Of a stretch of 64,000 nucleotides of DNA, positions 47,692 to 60,704 are shown piece by piece. The stretch lies in assembly GCF_030463565.1 (NCBI RefSeq), contig NC_134643.1, positions 165,872,491 to 165,936,490 of the forward strand, in the 5' to 3' direction. The number at the start of each line of letters is the position of its first letter. The first letter of the stretch is position 1. Below the pieces are notes generated by a model, which saw only the letters and a list, made by a program, of their open reading frames with translations, was not told where the DNA came from and did not search any database. Both the position numbers and the translations under genes were made by a program. The DNA comes from Pelecanus crispus (lineage: Eukaryota > Chordata > Aves > Pelecaniformes > Pelecanidae).

Positions 47692-48859
47692 GCCACTTCA
47701 AATGATATTTATGGTGATTATTGTTCACTTCTGATATTTTTTCCTCCCCTTTGAGTAGGTTTCATTTCTTTCAACTGAACTAATAATTTCTTGATGAAAA
47801 TTGGCCTTGGGATCTTGCTCACTCATTTATTCGTTTCTCACCTATTTTACTGGGTATGATTGTGCTTTAATGATTTTTCTGTTAGAGTCAGAGTAAATTA
47901 AACTAATCAAAATATTGGCTGTTTGCTTTCCAGTTTGTTGGTACAGGTAGGCCTATATGGCAGGGGTAATAATCTTCGCTTGAAGAACTCAAGAGACAAA
48001 TTCTTAGGATGACCATTGGAGACTTTTATATAAGACTCTGTAATTATTTTCTTATGGAGGACATATCAGGAATGATTAAGAATGTGATGTGTACTCTGGT
48101 TAGGGATGTTCTGAGTGCTTGTACAACTTGTGAAGGCCAGTTTGATAGTTTTTAGAAGTCAGTGTCATTTTAATAGTATACTTGTACCAAAATTCTTGTC
48201 ATTGATACAAAAGAAGGAAATGTTGTGAAGACAAGATACTAAGCAGCACTTAGTATGTTTTATTGGACATTACATCATGGGAGTGTCATAGCTGAGTCTC
48301 TTAAGCAGATTTGCCAAGGAAAACTACAGTCTGCCAGCATAGTTGTGCCTTTTGTCTTTCAGGTCAGTTTTCAATGTTTGCTTGCACCTTCACTGCCTGC
48401 TTTTCCCTCAGCAACTTCTTAAAGAAATTTAGACTTTCTTTGTATTCAAGAATTTGTATCCAAGTTACATACTTGAGTCTCTCCCAACAGTTTCCTCATT
48501 TTGGGTAGCTTGGTGACAGTTTCAGGCTCTTGCAGATCCTATCTGGCATGTCCTAAATGAAAGAATGAAAAGTTATTTCCAGCACTGTGAAGAGCAATAA
48601 TAAGTTCTTTAGCAGATCTTGCATGGAGCCTGAAGGGAGGAGGCCAAGCTTCAGAGTATTTCTTTCCTCTGAACCTCACATGATTTGCTGCAGGTTGATG
48701 AGCAGTGTGCCAAAAACCAGACACTTGAGAGTCAAGGTTTCAGGTCAGAATGGTTTTGGTCTGAAAACTGACTTTGAAATGCCTGGGTGAGATTCATTGT
48801 TCATCCTGGATGTGCCTTGCTGTGAAAGTCATTCATTTGTAAATAGAAGGGTGGGTGAG

Positions 48860-50350
48860 ATAGAATAGAATGGACTATTTCAGTTGGAAGGCACCTACAG
48901 TGATCATCTGGTCCAACTGCCTGACCAATTCAGGGCTGACCAAAAGTTAAAGCATGTTATTAAGGGTCCAAGTGATAGGTTCAGGGCATCAACCACCTCT
49001 CTAGGAAACCTGCTGCAGTGTTTGGCTACCCTCGGTAAAGAAATGCTTCCTAATGTCCAGTCTAAACCTCCCCTGCTGTGGCTTTGAACCATTCCCACAC
49101 ATCCTATCACTGGATACCAGGGAGAAGATATCAGCACCTCCCTCTCCACTTCGCCTCCTCAGGAAGCTGTAGAGAGCAATGACGTCGCCCCTCAGCCTCC
49201 TTTTCTCCAAACTAGACAAGCCTGTGAGGTCCTCAGCCACTCCTCACAGGACATTCCTTCCAGCCCTTTCACCAGCTGTGTTGGTCTCCTCTGGACACAT
49301 TCAAGGACCTTCACATCTTTCTTAAATTGTGGGGCCCAAAACTGTGCACAGTACTCCAGGTGAGGCCACACCAGCACTGAATACAGCAGGATGATCACCT
49401 CTTTTGACTGGCTGTGTTTGATGCACCCCGGGATGCAGTTTGCCCTCTTGGCTGCCAGGGCCACTGCTGACTCATATTGAGCCTGCTGTTGACGAGCACC
49501 CGCAGATCCCTTTCTGCGGGGCTGTTCTCCAGCCACTCCTCTCCCAATTTATACTTGTGTCCGGCGTTCCGCTGTCCCAGGTGCAGAATCCAGAATTTTG
49601 ACTTGTTAAATTTCATCCCATTCATCACAGCCCAGTGCTCCAATCTATGTAGATCCCTCTGCAAGGGCTCTGGTCCCTCAAAAGAGTCAACAGCACCTCC
49701 CAGTTTGGTATCATCAGCAAACTTGCTAACAGTGCATTCAACTCCTGCATCCAGATTGTTGATTAATGTATTGAACAGAACTGGCCCCTGAACTGAACCC
49801 TGAGGAACACCACTGGTGACTGGTCTCCAGCCAGATGGAGCCCCATTCACTGCGACCCTTTGAGCTCTGCCCTTCAGCCAGTTCTTCACCCAGCGCATTG
49901 TGAACCTGCTCATCCCACAGTTGGGCAACTTGTCCAGAAGGATGCTGTGAGGGACAGTATCAAAAGCCTTACTAAAATCCAGAAAAACTACACCCACCAC
50001 CTTCCCTTCATCCACTAGGTGGGCAACCTTATCATAGAAGGATATCAGATTAGATAAACAGGACTTGCCCTTTGTGAACCCAAGCTGACTGTGCCTGATG
50101 ATTGCATTATTCTTTAAATGCCTTTCAATGGTACTTAGTATAATCATCTCCACAATTTTTCCAGGAACTGAGGGTAGACTAACAGATCTGTAGTTCCTTG
50201 GGTGTTCCCTCACACCCTTTTTGTAGATTGGAGTAACACTGGCTAGCTTCCAGTCAGTGGCAACCTCCCCAGACTCCCAAGACCTTTGGTAGATGATCGA
50301 GAAGGTTCCTACCATAACATCTGCTAGCTTCTTCAGTACTCTGGGATGAA
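48860..50350 (-). mobile_element. CR1 retrotransposon, long 5'-truncated copy
   Basis: On the minus strand, with its 3' end near 48860 (imperfect tagaatagaatgg). About 1.5 kb is retained. A 306-codon frame at 49395-50315 covers the reverse-transcriptase domain, with [20 protein letters not shown], then the GVPQGSVQGPVLF motif and the catalytic-site FADDTKLGG. The frame breaks before the 3' part (C-terminal pieces at 49192-49536 and 49001-49240 are in other frames). The endonuclease is missing, so it is not autonomous. It is the best-preserved CR1 in the window. Confidence 0.93.
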
Positions 50351-50754
50351 TCCCAGATTGTCTGCACCACCGGTATCCCTACAAACTTGACTGCCAGCCT
50401 CATAAGCCAGCTGCATTTCACCTTGTGTCCATTATATATGTGGTATTCTCAGGCTTTACTGGTTGAACCTTCAGGACGTTTCCCTACTTTGTCACCTTAA
50501 GCATCTAACTTGGGCATGCAACTTAAAAGCCTTTTCTCCCTGCTCCTTCTTCGTAGTCACTGGAAAGATACTTCTTTTGATGGCCAGTCAGGGGAATAGA
50601 TTATCTTAGGCACTTGTAGTCATCTTCTAGAGGTACCAGTATCTCTCAATTGTGTAGAAGCTTAGGAAGAGTAGGCTTATAACTTAGGGTGCATTTCCAT
50701 TGTCACTTCAGTTGGGCAGAAGTGCAGGTGACTGCTAAAATGGAGCAATCTAGC

Positions 50755-51375
50755 TTCCTTTTATCATAAATTATAGAGCAAATTAGGTCAGAAGGAAACT
50801 CTGGAGGTCATCTCTAGTCCAACAGCTTAAAGCAGAGTTAACTTCATAGATCAGATTGCTCAGGGCCTCAGCCTGGTGAGTTGCAAAAATCTTCAAGGAT
50901 GCTGGGGAAGTGGGAGGGGAGGCGACACATGACCAATTCACCTCAGCCTCTTTTCCTATGTTATATTCTTCAGCCTCCTAACCATCTTAGTGGTTCTTTA
51001 CTGGATTTTCAGGTTGCTGATGTGTTTCTTGTGTTGGACACCACACTGAACACAGTACTCCTGATGTGGCCTCATAAGAGCTGAGTAGAGAGGAACAACA
51101 ACTTTCCTTGACCTGCTGGGTATGCTGTAGCTAGTACAGCCCAGCATGCATTTAACCTTCTTCATTGCTGCAGAGGCACGCTACTGACTCATCTTCAGCT
51201 TGTCAACCAGGAGCTCCAGATGCTTTTCTGCAGAGCTGCTGCCTAGGCAGTCCCCAGCCTAGACTGTTACATGGTGCTGTCTTTCATTTTCATGAGGCTT
51301 CTGTCAGCCCATTCCTCCAGCTTGTCATGGTCCCTCCAAACAACATTCCTGTTCTCCACTGTACCCATGTATTTT
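50755..51375 (-). mobile_element. older CR1 fragment
   Basis: Degraded CR1 3' UTR and ORF2 C-terminal sequence in minus orientation: gtcagaaggaaactctggag, ggacaccacactgaacacag and tcctgatgtggcctcataag are CR1-type text. Internal gaps and many substitutions make it older than its left neighbour. It nearly abuts an oppositely oriented CR1. Confidence 0.82.
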
Positions 51376-51479
51376 CTTGCTGAACCCCAGTAACCACCAT
51401 AACGAGTTTTACTTTCTGCCCTTCCTACACCTTTTTTTCCTTTGGGAGGTGAGGTTGGTCCAGCCCATCAGGCAGCTGT

Positions 51480-51832
51480 TTGAACATTAGTGTCTGTATA
51501 GGAAAGGCTAGTGTCTGTATGGGAAAAGGCAGCTACAAAGAGAATGGAGGCTTTCTCTTTACAAGGAGCCACACGGATAAGACAAGGGGTAATGGGTACA
51601 AGTTGCACTGGGAGAGGTTTCACCTTGATGTAAGAAAGACATTTCTTATGGTGAGAACAATCAATCGCTGGAACAACCTCTCCAGAGATGTGGCAGAGTC
51701 CCCATCACTGGAGGTTTTCAAGACACGATTGGAAAGGGTATGAGGTAATATCATCTGGGCTCCCTTTCCCACAAAAGGTTGGACCAGATGATCTTTGGAG
51801 GCCCCTTCCAACCTGGGCTGTTCTGTGATTCT
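51480..51832 (+). mobile_element. CR1 3'-end fragment, + orientation
   Basis: The only clear + strand CR1 in the cluster. The ORF2 C-terminus reads RGNGYKLHWERFHLDVRKTF then NRWNNLSRDVAESPSLEVF. The 3' UTR ends caacctgggctgttctgtg with attctgtg octamers at 51832. The start is unclear because the text from 51480 to about 51535 includes a small tandem duplication (tagtgtctgtat twice). It is the best match to a standard young CR1 3' end. Confidence 0.88.
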
Positions 51833-53470
51833 GTGTTTGTATGAAAGGCTTTAGGAAAAAGGGAACCAAATATGGGGAAGTGACTGTAGCAGAGTATGAG
51901 TTTTCAGTGGTTTTATTGTATTAAAGTAAATATGAAGTTTTACCCTTGGATGCCTCCATTTTGGTGGTATGAGTTTCCTTCTTTTGTGAACAGTTCTTCT
52001 AGCAATTCACAAATAATAGGATAAATAAGGAGTAAAGACCTTTTTATCTGAGTTTAGCTGAGTTTGATTCTGTGTAGATTGAGGGAGTCAAAGACAGCAA
52101 AAACTGTCATAGTCTCAAATGTAAGCCGACCTCACTCTGAACATAGGTAAAGAACAAGCATTTTAAAAAGATGCACATATAGTTTAAAGAACGGACTTAA
52201 ACAATGTCTCCTAAGCAGCAAAAATACCCTTTCTTCTCTCAGAATGTTTTCCTTCTGCTGGCAAATCCCCAAGATCCAGAAAATCTGCCATACCGCCAGT
52301 GCACATTGATAGTTCAAGTTAAGAGTTGGTATTGCATCACTTTCTAGGTCAGACCAAGATGGTAATTTATCTTTGTGGAATAGTCTTTGTTAGTAAGAAA
52401 GGGAGAGAGAAAACAACTAAAAAACCCTCTGTGCATTCATTCTATTGCATCAGGCTTATGTTTCTCATCAAATATAGCTGCTTTATGATGATCCTGCAGA
52501 AAACTGGGATCTACCAGTTTGTTCTAACGTCCTATTTCCTTTTGTCCTGCTAGATTTGTATATACTGAAGGCAAGCGTGACCCTAAACCCTAGGTCAACT
52601 GCCTATGTCCATGTTTCTGGATTTGACTGTCACATGTATATAGCACTTAGGTCACCAGCTTTTTACAAGCAGTAGAAGAACTATCAAAGGTGGATTTTTT
52701 AAATTGTTATTAATAGATGCACAGTAGCGTGACTCTTTTGGAGTACTTAAAAGAGGGTACAACTTCAAGTCCTTCAGGATTTGTGGACTGTATTTGTATT
52801 GTCTTTTGAATAGAGTTACCAAAATGTGTTTGATGCTAGTTGGCTTTTAATGATGAACTTTGAGTGAGCATCAGAGTAAAACAAGTACTGAAAAGCCTGA
52901 GGTCATGCTACTGATATGGTTGTGCCCTCAGTAACATATACTGTTTCGTCAGCAGCATCCCAATGCTACTATCAGACAGATAGGTTATCTAAGTCTTTCA
53001 TAAAGAACCTGACTATTCCTGCAGCAAGGCAATGTGAGATTTGTGCACAGCTGAGTTCCAGAAATCTGTTTGGTTTTCACTAGCGTAGATGTAATTGTTG
53101 AACTGTCGTTCTTGAAGTCTTCTCTAACAGAAACAAAAGTCATAGAAGAGACTGGTTAATAGTTGTTTTCACCTGATGTCTAAGTGAATGAATGTAAGAA
53201 TTTTTTTTAGCTTGGGAGTAAGGAGTATATATAATACTGAAAATAATCAGGAGATCAGAAAAATATCAGTGTCAGACTGGGAAATTTCCAAAGGAAAATA
53301 ATGGGTTTTGTAAAGCTCAAGATATACTGCAGCTTGTTTGCCTAATGTGGTTTATTTGTGGTTTTGGTGGATTTTGGGGTAGACAGTTTCTTTTAGCCAG
53401 AATCTGTAGCATTGATTTTTTTTTTTTAAAGTATCAGCATTTAACACACTATGTGGGCTATAATTATATC

Positions 53471-53860
53471 TTACTGAAGTTCTAAAATTCTGTTACTTTT
53501 TCCCACTATACAGTTTTTCATGTTACCATCTTTGATAGGATAACATTTATATTTGCAAGGAACTAATCTGTTGTTCTCATTCTGTCCTGCTGTTTTAAAA
53601 CACAACTGTGGGGACAAATCCACTGCATAGGCTTTGGAGACAGCAAGAGCTGACAACTGTTTAGGTATGTTCTGAAGGGAATTGTGGGTTATTAACTTTG
53701 TTGAATTGTAATGCAGCTTCTCTGGGAATTCATAGGGCATTTCAAAACTGCTGTAGTATTCATTTTGCCTTCCTTTATCTTCAACCTTGACAGTGATCCA
53801 GTTGCATGTATCCGCCATCTGCATTGGTGATCTCTGAGTGATGTAAAAGTACGAGTTCAT
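53471..53860 (-). CDS. unidentified 129-codon antisense ORF in TMTC4 intron 5
   Basis: The longest intronic open frame not explained by a repeat. It starts MNSYFYITQRSPMQMADTCN, contains WITVKVEDKGRQNEYYSSFE and MPYEFPEKLHYNSTKLITHN, and ends KSNRILELQ. In-frame codons continue 12 positions upstream of the ATG before a stop. The composition is not low-complexity, and is mixed, protein-like and moderately polar, with no signal peptide or membrane span. A 12-base A run on the minus strand (53416-53427) lies 43 bases after the stop, without AATAAA. It could be a retrocopy of a cDNA, an exon of an antisense gene or chance. I do not recognise the protein, and there is no evidence that it is expressed. 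Confidence 0.25.
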   Translation of the reverse strand: MNSYFYITQRSPMQMADTCNWITVKVEDKGRQNEYYSSFEMPYEFPEKLHYNSTKLITHNSLQNIPKQLSALAVSKAYAVDLSPQLCFKTAGQNENNRLVPCKYKCYPIKDGNMKNCIVGKSNRILELQ

Positions 53861-55970
53861 GATACTTCCTTCATGTGAATAATATTGTCCTGGATATTAA
53901 ATAGGGGATCAACTGTTTGCTCATATGCTATGACTTCTAAAAACGACTTTGTTCTGGTTGCGTGTTTCTGTTGTGTTATGTTCTATGTAGTTGCCCGTTA
54001 ATCATCTACTAGTTCAGTGTTAATTTAATAAAACCTGCGAAGTAGACTGTAGTGATGAGTTTTGTGAATATTGGAGGTTTGTATTATGGAGGTTTTCCTA
54101 TAGATTGGAAATGTTTAAGTCTCCTGTGTGAAAGAGATCATTGTTAAGATATGGGGAATTTGTAGGTATTTTGCTGTTGGTCAAGAGGTATTTACTATTA
54201 TTAAACATGTGGACCCTGATTTTTCAACTGTGTGCCATACTGTTCATATTTGAACGTATTGGGAGGGAATAGTTGTATGTCAAAAAACTAAGAATTTTTT
54301 ATATTATATTAGACAGAGGAGAAACAATAACTGTTTTTTGTAGATTTAGTGCTAAATTATGCTTGTCCAAGACGGTGTGATTCAGGGATAGATGATCCCT
54401 TTAGTGTAGCATGTATGTAATGAGTTTGAGATGCTTGGATATGTTTAGGAATGGCATTTGCTAGTGTAATTTCATTATTAAGTGAAACACTGAGCTGCAG
54501 TAGTGTGTACATTTGGAGACACACAAGGAGATCTCAGGCTTGAGTTAATTCTAACAGTGGATTCTTATATGATCTTTTAAGACTACATAATTCTTCCCCC
54601 TTTGCTTAGCAGTTCACAAGCAGGGAAATCTCAGACCTTGGTTAGATGATTATTTGTAGCAGTCTGGCTGGAAGATCCCATCCCCACAGGCAAGGCACAT
54701 CAGTGGAATAAATGAGGGTTTCTGATCTATTTCAGTTAAAAATTACAACTTCCTGCAGGAGTTCAACATAACTAACTTTGCTTCAACTTTCAAAGGAGTA
54801 GGTGCTTTCACAAAATCAATTACTGGGTTTCACCTGAATATGGTGACTTCTTAAGATGCTCCAAGCTGTCACCTGGCTGAGCCCTAAGTTGCTCAATTAG
54901 CTTTGAAGGAGACACCTAATGCCTAAATGTCTGAATTGGTAATAATTGTTTGGGATATTGTTAGTTTGACTTTAAAGTAAGACTAAGCTTGGTACTCTAA
55001 ATGTAGTATTTTCTTCATATCCTTAACATCTAAGGAATTTGTCTTCGTTGACTTGTGGATTCAGGACACTGCAAAATAAGGTCTCTCAAAATAGCATTAG
55101 CGTTTAGGAAGACAGAGTTAAGGTGTATCATAAATGTGCTGCTCATAAGTTTAGGATCAGTCAATTCCATACTGTAAAACACTTTGAGTATGCATCCTTG
55201 CTCTAGGAATGCTTATATTTAAGTCTAGCAGTCTAAGTGGAGGAGCCCTCATGCCTTGTTTATGGTTTATATAAGTATTTCGTTGAATCCCCTCAACTTT
55301 CAGACTTAACGTACTCCTAAAGAGGGACCATCTCAGCAACCCTTTCTGGTTTTGTATAGAAAAACTTATTTTTCTGGCTTAAAAAAAAAGAAGCAAGTAC
55401 TCTGTTTCTTTGGCATGCTTACAATTTTGTCCATCTGTTAGAGTGGCACAATGCCCACTCACAATATGGTGTACCAGTTTCAACCAGGCACAGGTGCCAA
55501 CGAAAGATTGGTTTCGTTTTCTGACATGAGATTTTTCTGTTGGGAAGCACCGTATTAGGGGAATGTGCTTTGTTAGACTGATTACTTCTGTTGGCATGTG
55601 TGTATCTCACAATAATAATTAGCACTTATGCAGTGCTTTACATTTTCAAGTCACTGTTTAAAAAAAAAAAAGATTGAAGGCATTGCTGAATGGTGGTCTT
55701 TTGTATCTATTTTTCCAGCCTAGTTTACTGAGATTTCTGCAGTTGGGGGCGGGGAGGGAGGGGGGAGCATGTGTGTGTGTGTCGTGTGTATTGACCCAGG
55801 AACAAGCACAAGATAAAATGTTTCTTAATTGAAATTCTTTCTCTTTGAAGTTTAATCACTGATGAATTTTCATAATATTACAATTCTATATATGACTGTA
55901 TTGACATTTTGAGGCTGAAAAAGGAAGCAAAGGAATAGAGATTATGGTTTTTGGGAGGAGATCTTGATCA

Positions 55971-57083
55971 CAGAATCACAGAATGGTTGAGGTTAGAAGG
56001 GACCTCTGGAGGTCACCTGAGCTGACCTGCTCAAGCAGGGTCACCTAGAGCCAGTTGTCCAGGACTGTTCAGACAATGTTTAAGTATCTCCAAGGAGGGA
56101 GGCTTCACAACCTCTCCGGGCAGCCTGTGCCAGTGCTCAGTTACCCTCTCAGTAAAAAAATGTTTCCGGATGTTCAGACAGCACCTCCTGTGTTTCAGTT
56201 TGTGCCCATTTTCTCTGGTCCTGTCACTGGGCACCACTGAAAAGAGCCTGGCTCTGTCGTCTTTGCACCCTCCCTTCAGGTATTTATGTGCATTGATGAG
56301 ATCCCCTTGATCCTTCTCTTCTCCAGGCTGAACAGTCCCAGCCCTCTCAGCCTTTCCTCACAGGAGACATGCTCCAGTCCCTTCATCATCTTACTGGCCC
56401 TTCGCTGGACTCACTCCAGTATGTCCATGGCTCTCATGTTCTGGGTAGCCCAGAAATGGACACAGGACTCCAGGTGTGGCCTCATCAGTGCTGAGTAGAG
56501 GGGAAGGATCCTCTCCCTTGGCTGGCTGGCAATACTTTGCCTAATGCAGCCCGGGGTACCATTAGCTCTCTTTCCTGCAAGGGCACATTGCCGGCTCAGG
56601 TTCAACTTGTTGTCCACCAAGATCCTCAGGTGCTTTTCTGCCAAGCTGCTTTCCAGCTGGGTGGTGCCCAGCATGTGCTGTGCCTGGGCTTGTTCCTCTC
56701 CAGGTGCAGGTTGAACTTGAGGTTCCTGTCATGCCATTTCTCCAGCCTGTCGAGGCCCCTCTGGATGGCATCGTGACCCTCTGGCATATAAGCCTCTCCT
56801 CCCAGTTTTGTGTCATCCGCAGACTTGCTGAGGGTACACTCTGCCTCATCATCCAGGTCATTAATGAAGATGTTGAACAGGACTGGACCCAGTATTGACC
56901 CCTGGGGTACACTGCTAGTTACTGGTCTCCAGCTAGGCTTAATGCTGCTGATCACCACCCTCTGGGCCTGACCATTCAGCCAGTTTTCAACCCACCTCAC
57001 TGCCTGCGCATCCAGCCTGTACATCAGCAGCTTCTCTATGAGGATCTTATGTGAGACTGTGTCAAAGGCCTTACTAAAGTCCA
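55971..57083 (-). mobile_element. CR1 retrotransposon, 5'-truncated
   Basis: Starts on the + strand with cacagaatcacagaatggtt, the reverse complement of a CR1 3' end. It then runs through the 3' UTR and ORF2 C-terminal half. Minus-strand translation at 56626-57024 gives the reverse-transcriptase tail, with [20 protein letters not shown] and a damaged active site reading SADDTKLGG in place of FADD. Frameshifts break the ORF. It ends at 57083, where the element turns back on itself. Confidence 0.92.
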
Positions 57084-57113
57084 GGCCTTTGACACTGTCT
57101 CCCGTAAGATCCT
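57041..57113. repeat. hairpin at the CR1 5' junction (inverted CR1 piece)
   Basis: Arm 57041-57070 and arm 57084-57113 are 30-base reverse complements with three mismatches around a 13-base loop (ttactaaagtcca). Both arms are CR1 ORF2 sequence: the first continues the minus-strand element, the second is the same stretch in + orientation and continues a few bases as cattatgg. This is the signature of a 5' inversion or a self-priming turn during reverse transcription. Confidence 0.8.
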
Positions 57114-60100
57114 CATTATGGGTCCCTCATGATTTCTCTTTTGCTGGGTGCTCATCCATTTTTGAGAGTCCATACTTAAGCTTAGCTACACTTGACATGC
57201 TGAGACATTCCTGGCATCTGAGACTTGGATTTTCACAAGAAGACAAGTCTGTTTCTGCACAACTTTGAATATGTGCCTACTGAATGGCATTAAATTATCA
57301 TTTTTTTCTGCTAGACCATTTCTCCAGTTTGTCAGTGGAATTCTGACTTCTTAATATGCTTCCTGGCCATTGCAGCCTGGCAGCACCTCTGGACTTAACC
57401 AGCATATTCCTTATTCTATCATCCAAATTTTTAAAATTACCTATTAGAGCCAGACAAAGGAAAGACCCAATCCAGAATGTATCTTAACATTTTTCACAAT
57501 GAACTAGACTCTTAGTGTAGTTTTCCAGCTGTTACTTGTACCCATTCTATAATAATTACATGCAGCCCATGTTTTTTCTGGTGTATTTCACACTGTCTTC
57601 AGTGGTATTCTCACGCCTTCATGAAGTCAAGGTATAGGATGTTTACAGGTTTACTTTCATCAGGAAGCCCCCCCCCCCTTTTTTTTTTCCCTGTCCAAAT
57701 CAGAAATTATACTTAGTTTGATATAAATGGCTAAAATATGTCTTTGGCAAACAATTAATCATAGCCTTTCATGTTTTAGAGGGTCACCTAAAAAATGTTT
57801 TTTCTGTAAAGTGGTTTTTTTTCTGGGCAATTTTGACCAGCCAGCTTAGCTTTATTTCTTTGGCTTATCCTTTCGTATCTCTTTTCCTCTTTAAAAGTAG
57901 GCATGTATGTGTTGTGTTGTTTTATTTCAAGCTTCTGGATTCTCATGTGATTTTCATGATTTCTCAGAGGTAACAGTAGATTACTCTGGGTTGTATGGGA
58001 TCTGCTGGAGTAAATTTAATCAATTGTAATTTAAAACAGATTAACTTCTATAAATTCTGTGTCTTGTAGTTCACTATTTTTGCTTTTGTTCTTGCTCCCT
58101 TTCTGCTGGGGTTGTTCTTGCCATCTGATTGCAGCTGACCTCTTTGTGAAAAAAATGAAGCAAAAAGTCAGAGAACACTTCTTGGTGTTGTCCATTTTCT
58201 TTCCCACTGAGTATTGGAATAACTCCTTTCTTGCTGCTCTTCTTACTAAATATGTCTATGGAATTGTGGGTTTTGTTCTTTACATACATACCTTTCCTCA
58301 TTTTGTGATGTGACCTTTCTGAGTTTGTTTCTGTTTGAGTGTGCTGCTGTTGTACTTGTCCTTGATAATTTGACCTAGTTCCTTTTTTTCTATTACTTCT
58401 TACGTTTTGAATCATCATAGCATTTGTGAATCACCAGCTGATCTCTTACTATATATACTTCCCACTATCTTCCATGTTGAGATAGTTTGTATTTGTGTAC
58501 CGAATACTGCTTCTCTGAGAAGTGCTTAGTTGTCCTGACTTCTATCCATCAGAATTTGATTCGGGAAGAAGAAATCTCTCAGTCAAAGAAAGTATACTTC
58601 AGTAAACTGAGTGAAGTCCATTGGCTTTGTTCACTGTTCTCCCATTTACACTTACTAAGAATGACTGATTGTCATTTTGTGAACAGTCAATTACTTTGCC
58701 TTCCGTCTTCGCATTCTCTCAGCTAGTTTATTTCTACATTTAAAAAAAACACAAAATACCCAAACCAAAAGTGAATTTCAAGAACTGGCTGAACAGTCTG
58801 TTGTACTGTAGAGTCTGAAGAGTTGAAGAGTTCCTCAAGGGATGCATTTAGGATAGATTCCTTTTATTCTTAGCAATACTCTTAGAATGAATTTTGAAGC
58901 CCCTTCCTCCATGAATTGCAACCCTCAGTTGTTCTTCTGTATAATTGATGTGAGTTGGAGCTTCCTCATTCCATTTTTTTTCAGTCACAATGTTTCTTCA
59001 GTTTATTCAGTATGTATTTTGTATTTCCATGTTTTGTTTTGGTATTGTTGCGATGTGTATGACTCCTTTCCTTCAGAAGGCTTTCTTTTAACTTTATAAC
59101 ATTTGCACCTCTGATGTTAAGTGTTACCTCACCTGTGAGGACATAATTTGGAGTGGAAGGAGAAGGAACAAATGCCTACTAGGTATTGCAGTGATGAATC
59201 TCAAACATCTTAATATTCACTCTGTTGAAGCTTTAAGTCGTAGGTAAGAAAGGAGTGCTAGAAGCAACTTCAAAACCTGTTTTTCCACATATTTTTATGA
59301 AAACTACTGCTCTCTGCCACAAAAGAAGTACTCTGCTTCAAAATGAGAGAGGAGGCCAATGTCAGCAGATCCTTTTCACACTTGTTATGGTTTGTATCTG
59401 AACAAACAACATCTGAGCTAGTATACTAGTTTCCCTTTATAATCAGTGAAGAGAGAGAGCTTCTTCTCCAAAAGGTGGACAACTGCATTTAATTAGGTAA
59501 CTTAATCCCTGAAGGTGTCCCCTTCTCTCAGCCAGTTCAACAGGAAGCCTAGTAAAACTAGCTTAGGTGTAGGTGCCTACTTCTGGTGAAATTAATCTTA
59601 ATTCTGCCATTTACCCTTTCCATAGACATACTGCAGTTCTGTTTAAGTACTGAGGGTCAAACCTGCATTAACAGTGGGGAAGAATTGCTCTAGAGATCAA
59701 CGAAAGTAAGAAAGGGATTCAGTCAATGAATGTAGAGTTCAACTTTGTTTTTTCACGTGCCAAGTCAAAGATTGAGTCTTGTGATGCCTGTAGAGCCCAT
59801 GTTGCTTGAATCAAGAAACTGCCTCTGAATGAGCTGAGAGCTTCCCTCTGTTGCTTGCACCTGTGGAGTTGAGGTTGTGACAGATATGTTTTTATGTGAA
59901 GTACCCATGTGCTGTGTGTGTGACAGTACCTTGGCTGAAGTAGGGCTTATTGTTATATTAATCTCAGAAATGCCTGCTCGTAGTACCCAAAATCAGCTAC
60001 ATGGTGCAGTCTTTAAAGACTCTTTCTTTGAGTAGAAGCTGTAGTTACTCTTGATCTCTTAACCCCAGAGTTCCTCACCCTGCTGTAAAACTGCTTCCTG

Positions 60101-60704
60101 AGTGCAAGAACTAACTGCTTCTCTGCTCAGATGCTGAAATTTTTGAGCTCCATGGCATTCCATTGCAGTGCTAATGAAAGGACATGAGGTACTTGCTAAA
60201 TGCAGCAGCCCTGGAGAAGCAGCTCATTGTGCCTTTGTAGATTAGACTACAGTTAAAACAGTTTGCGTGTGTGACACTTCATGTGTAACCATTAGAAAGA
60301 ATTTCTTGTTCTTGTGATAGCTTGGAAGACAGTGGCCAGTAATGATAGAGCTCTAGCTAAGGATGATAAATGTGTCTCAATATTGGGAATTAACCTTTGC
60401 AGATGATGAATTGTGGAAACTATGTGAAGCTTCTGCCGTTCTAATTAGTCTGGCTAAAACGTCTAGCAAACAGGGAGATTTCTAAAGTCTCTGAGAATAG
60501 AAAATGACTGCAATAAAGGGACAAATGCCAGCATATTGCAGGAGGTGCCCTATGCTTTTTTAGTCTGTATATCCAGATCTTGACTGATAGAAAAGATTGT
60601 GAGATTAAATGCTGTATGTTTTTAAAATTCTAATTTTAATTTAGATTTCTAACTTTACCTTTAAATGTATAAACCTAATGTTTTGGCATGCTTTATTTTG
60701 ACAG

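Larger units (their letters stand above)
46234..60704 (+). other. TMTC4: TMTC4 intron 5 (repeat-rich, 14.5 kb)
   Basis: The longest intron in the window. It holds an LTR at 47195-47691, CR1 copies at 48860-50350, 50755-51375, 51480-51832 and 55971-57115, and an unexplained antisense ORF at 53471-53860. A TG-rich tract lies near 55770-55788 and a C/T run near 57667-57690. The stretches 46240-47190, 51840-53470, 53870-55970 and 57120-60700 hold nothing else that I recognise. Confidence 0.8.

Noticed and set aside
49395-50315. 306-codon reverse-transcriptase ORF as a functional gene
   Set aside because: It is the remnant of a 5'-truncated CR1 without endonuclease or ORF1, and the frame breaks before the natural C-terminus.
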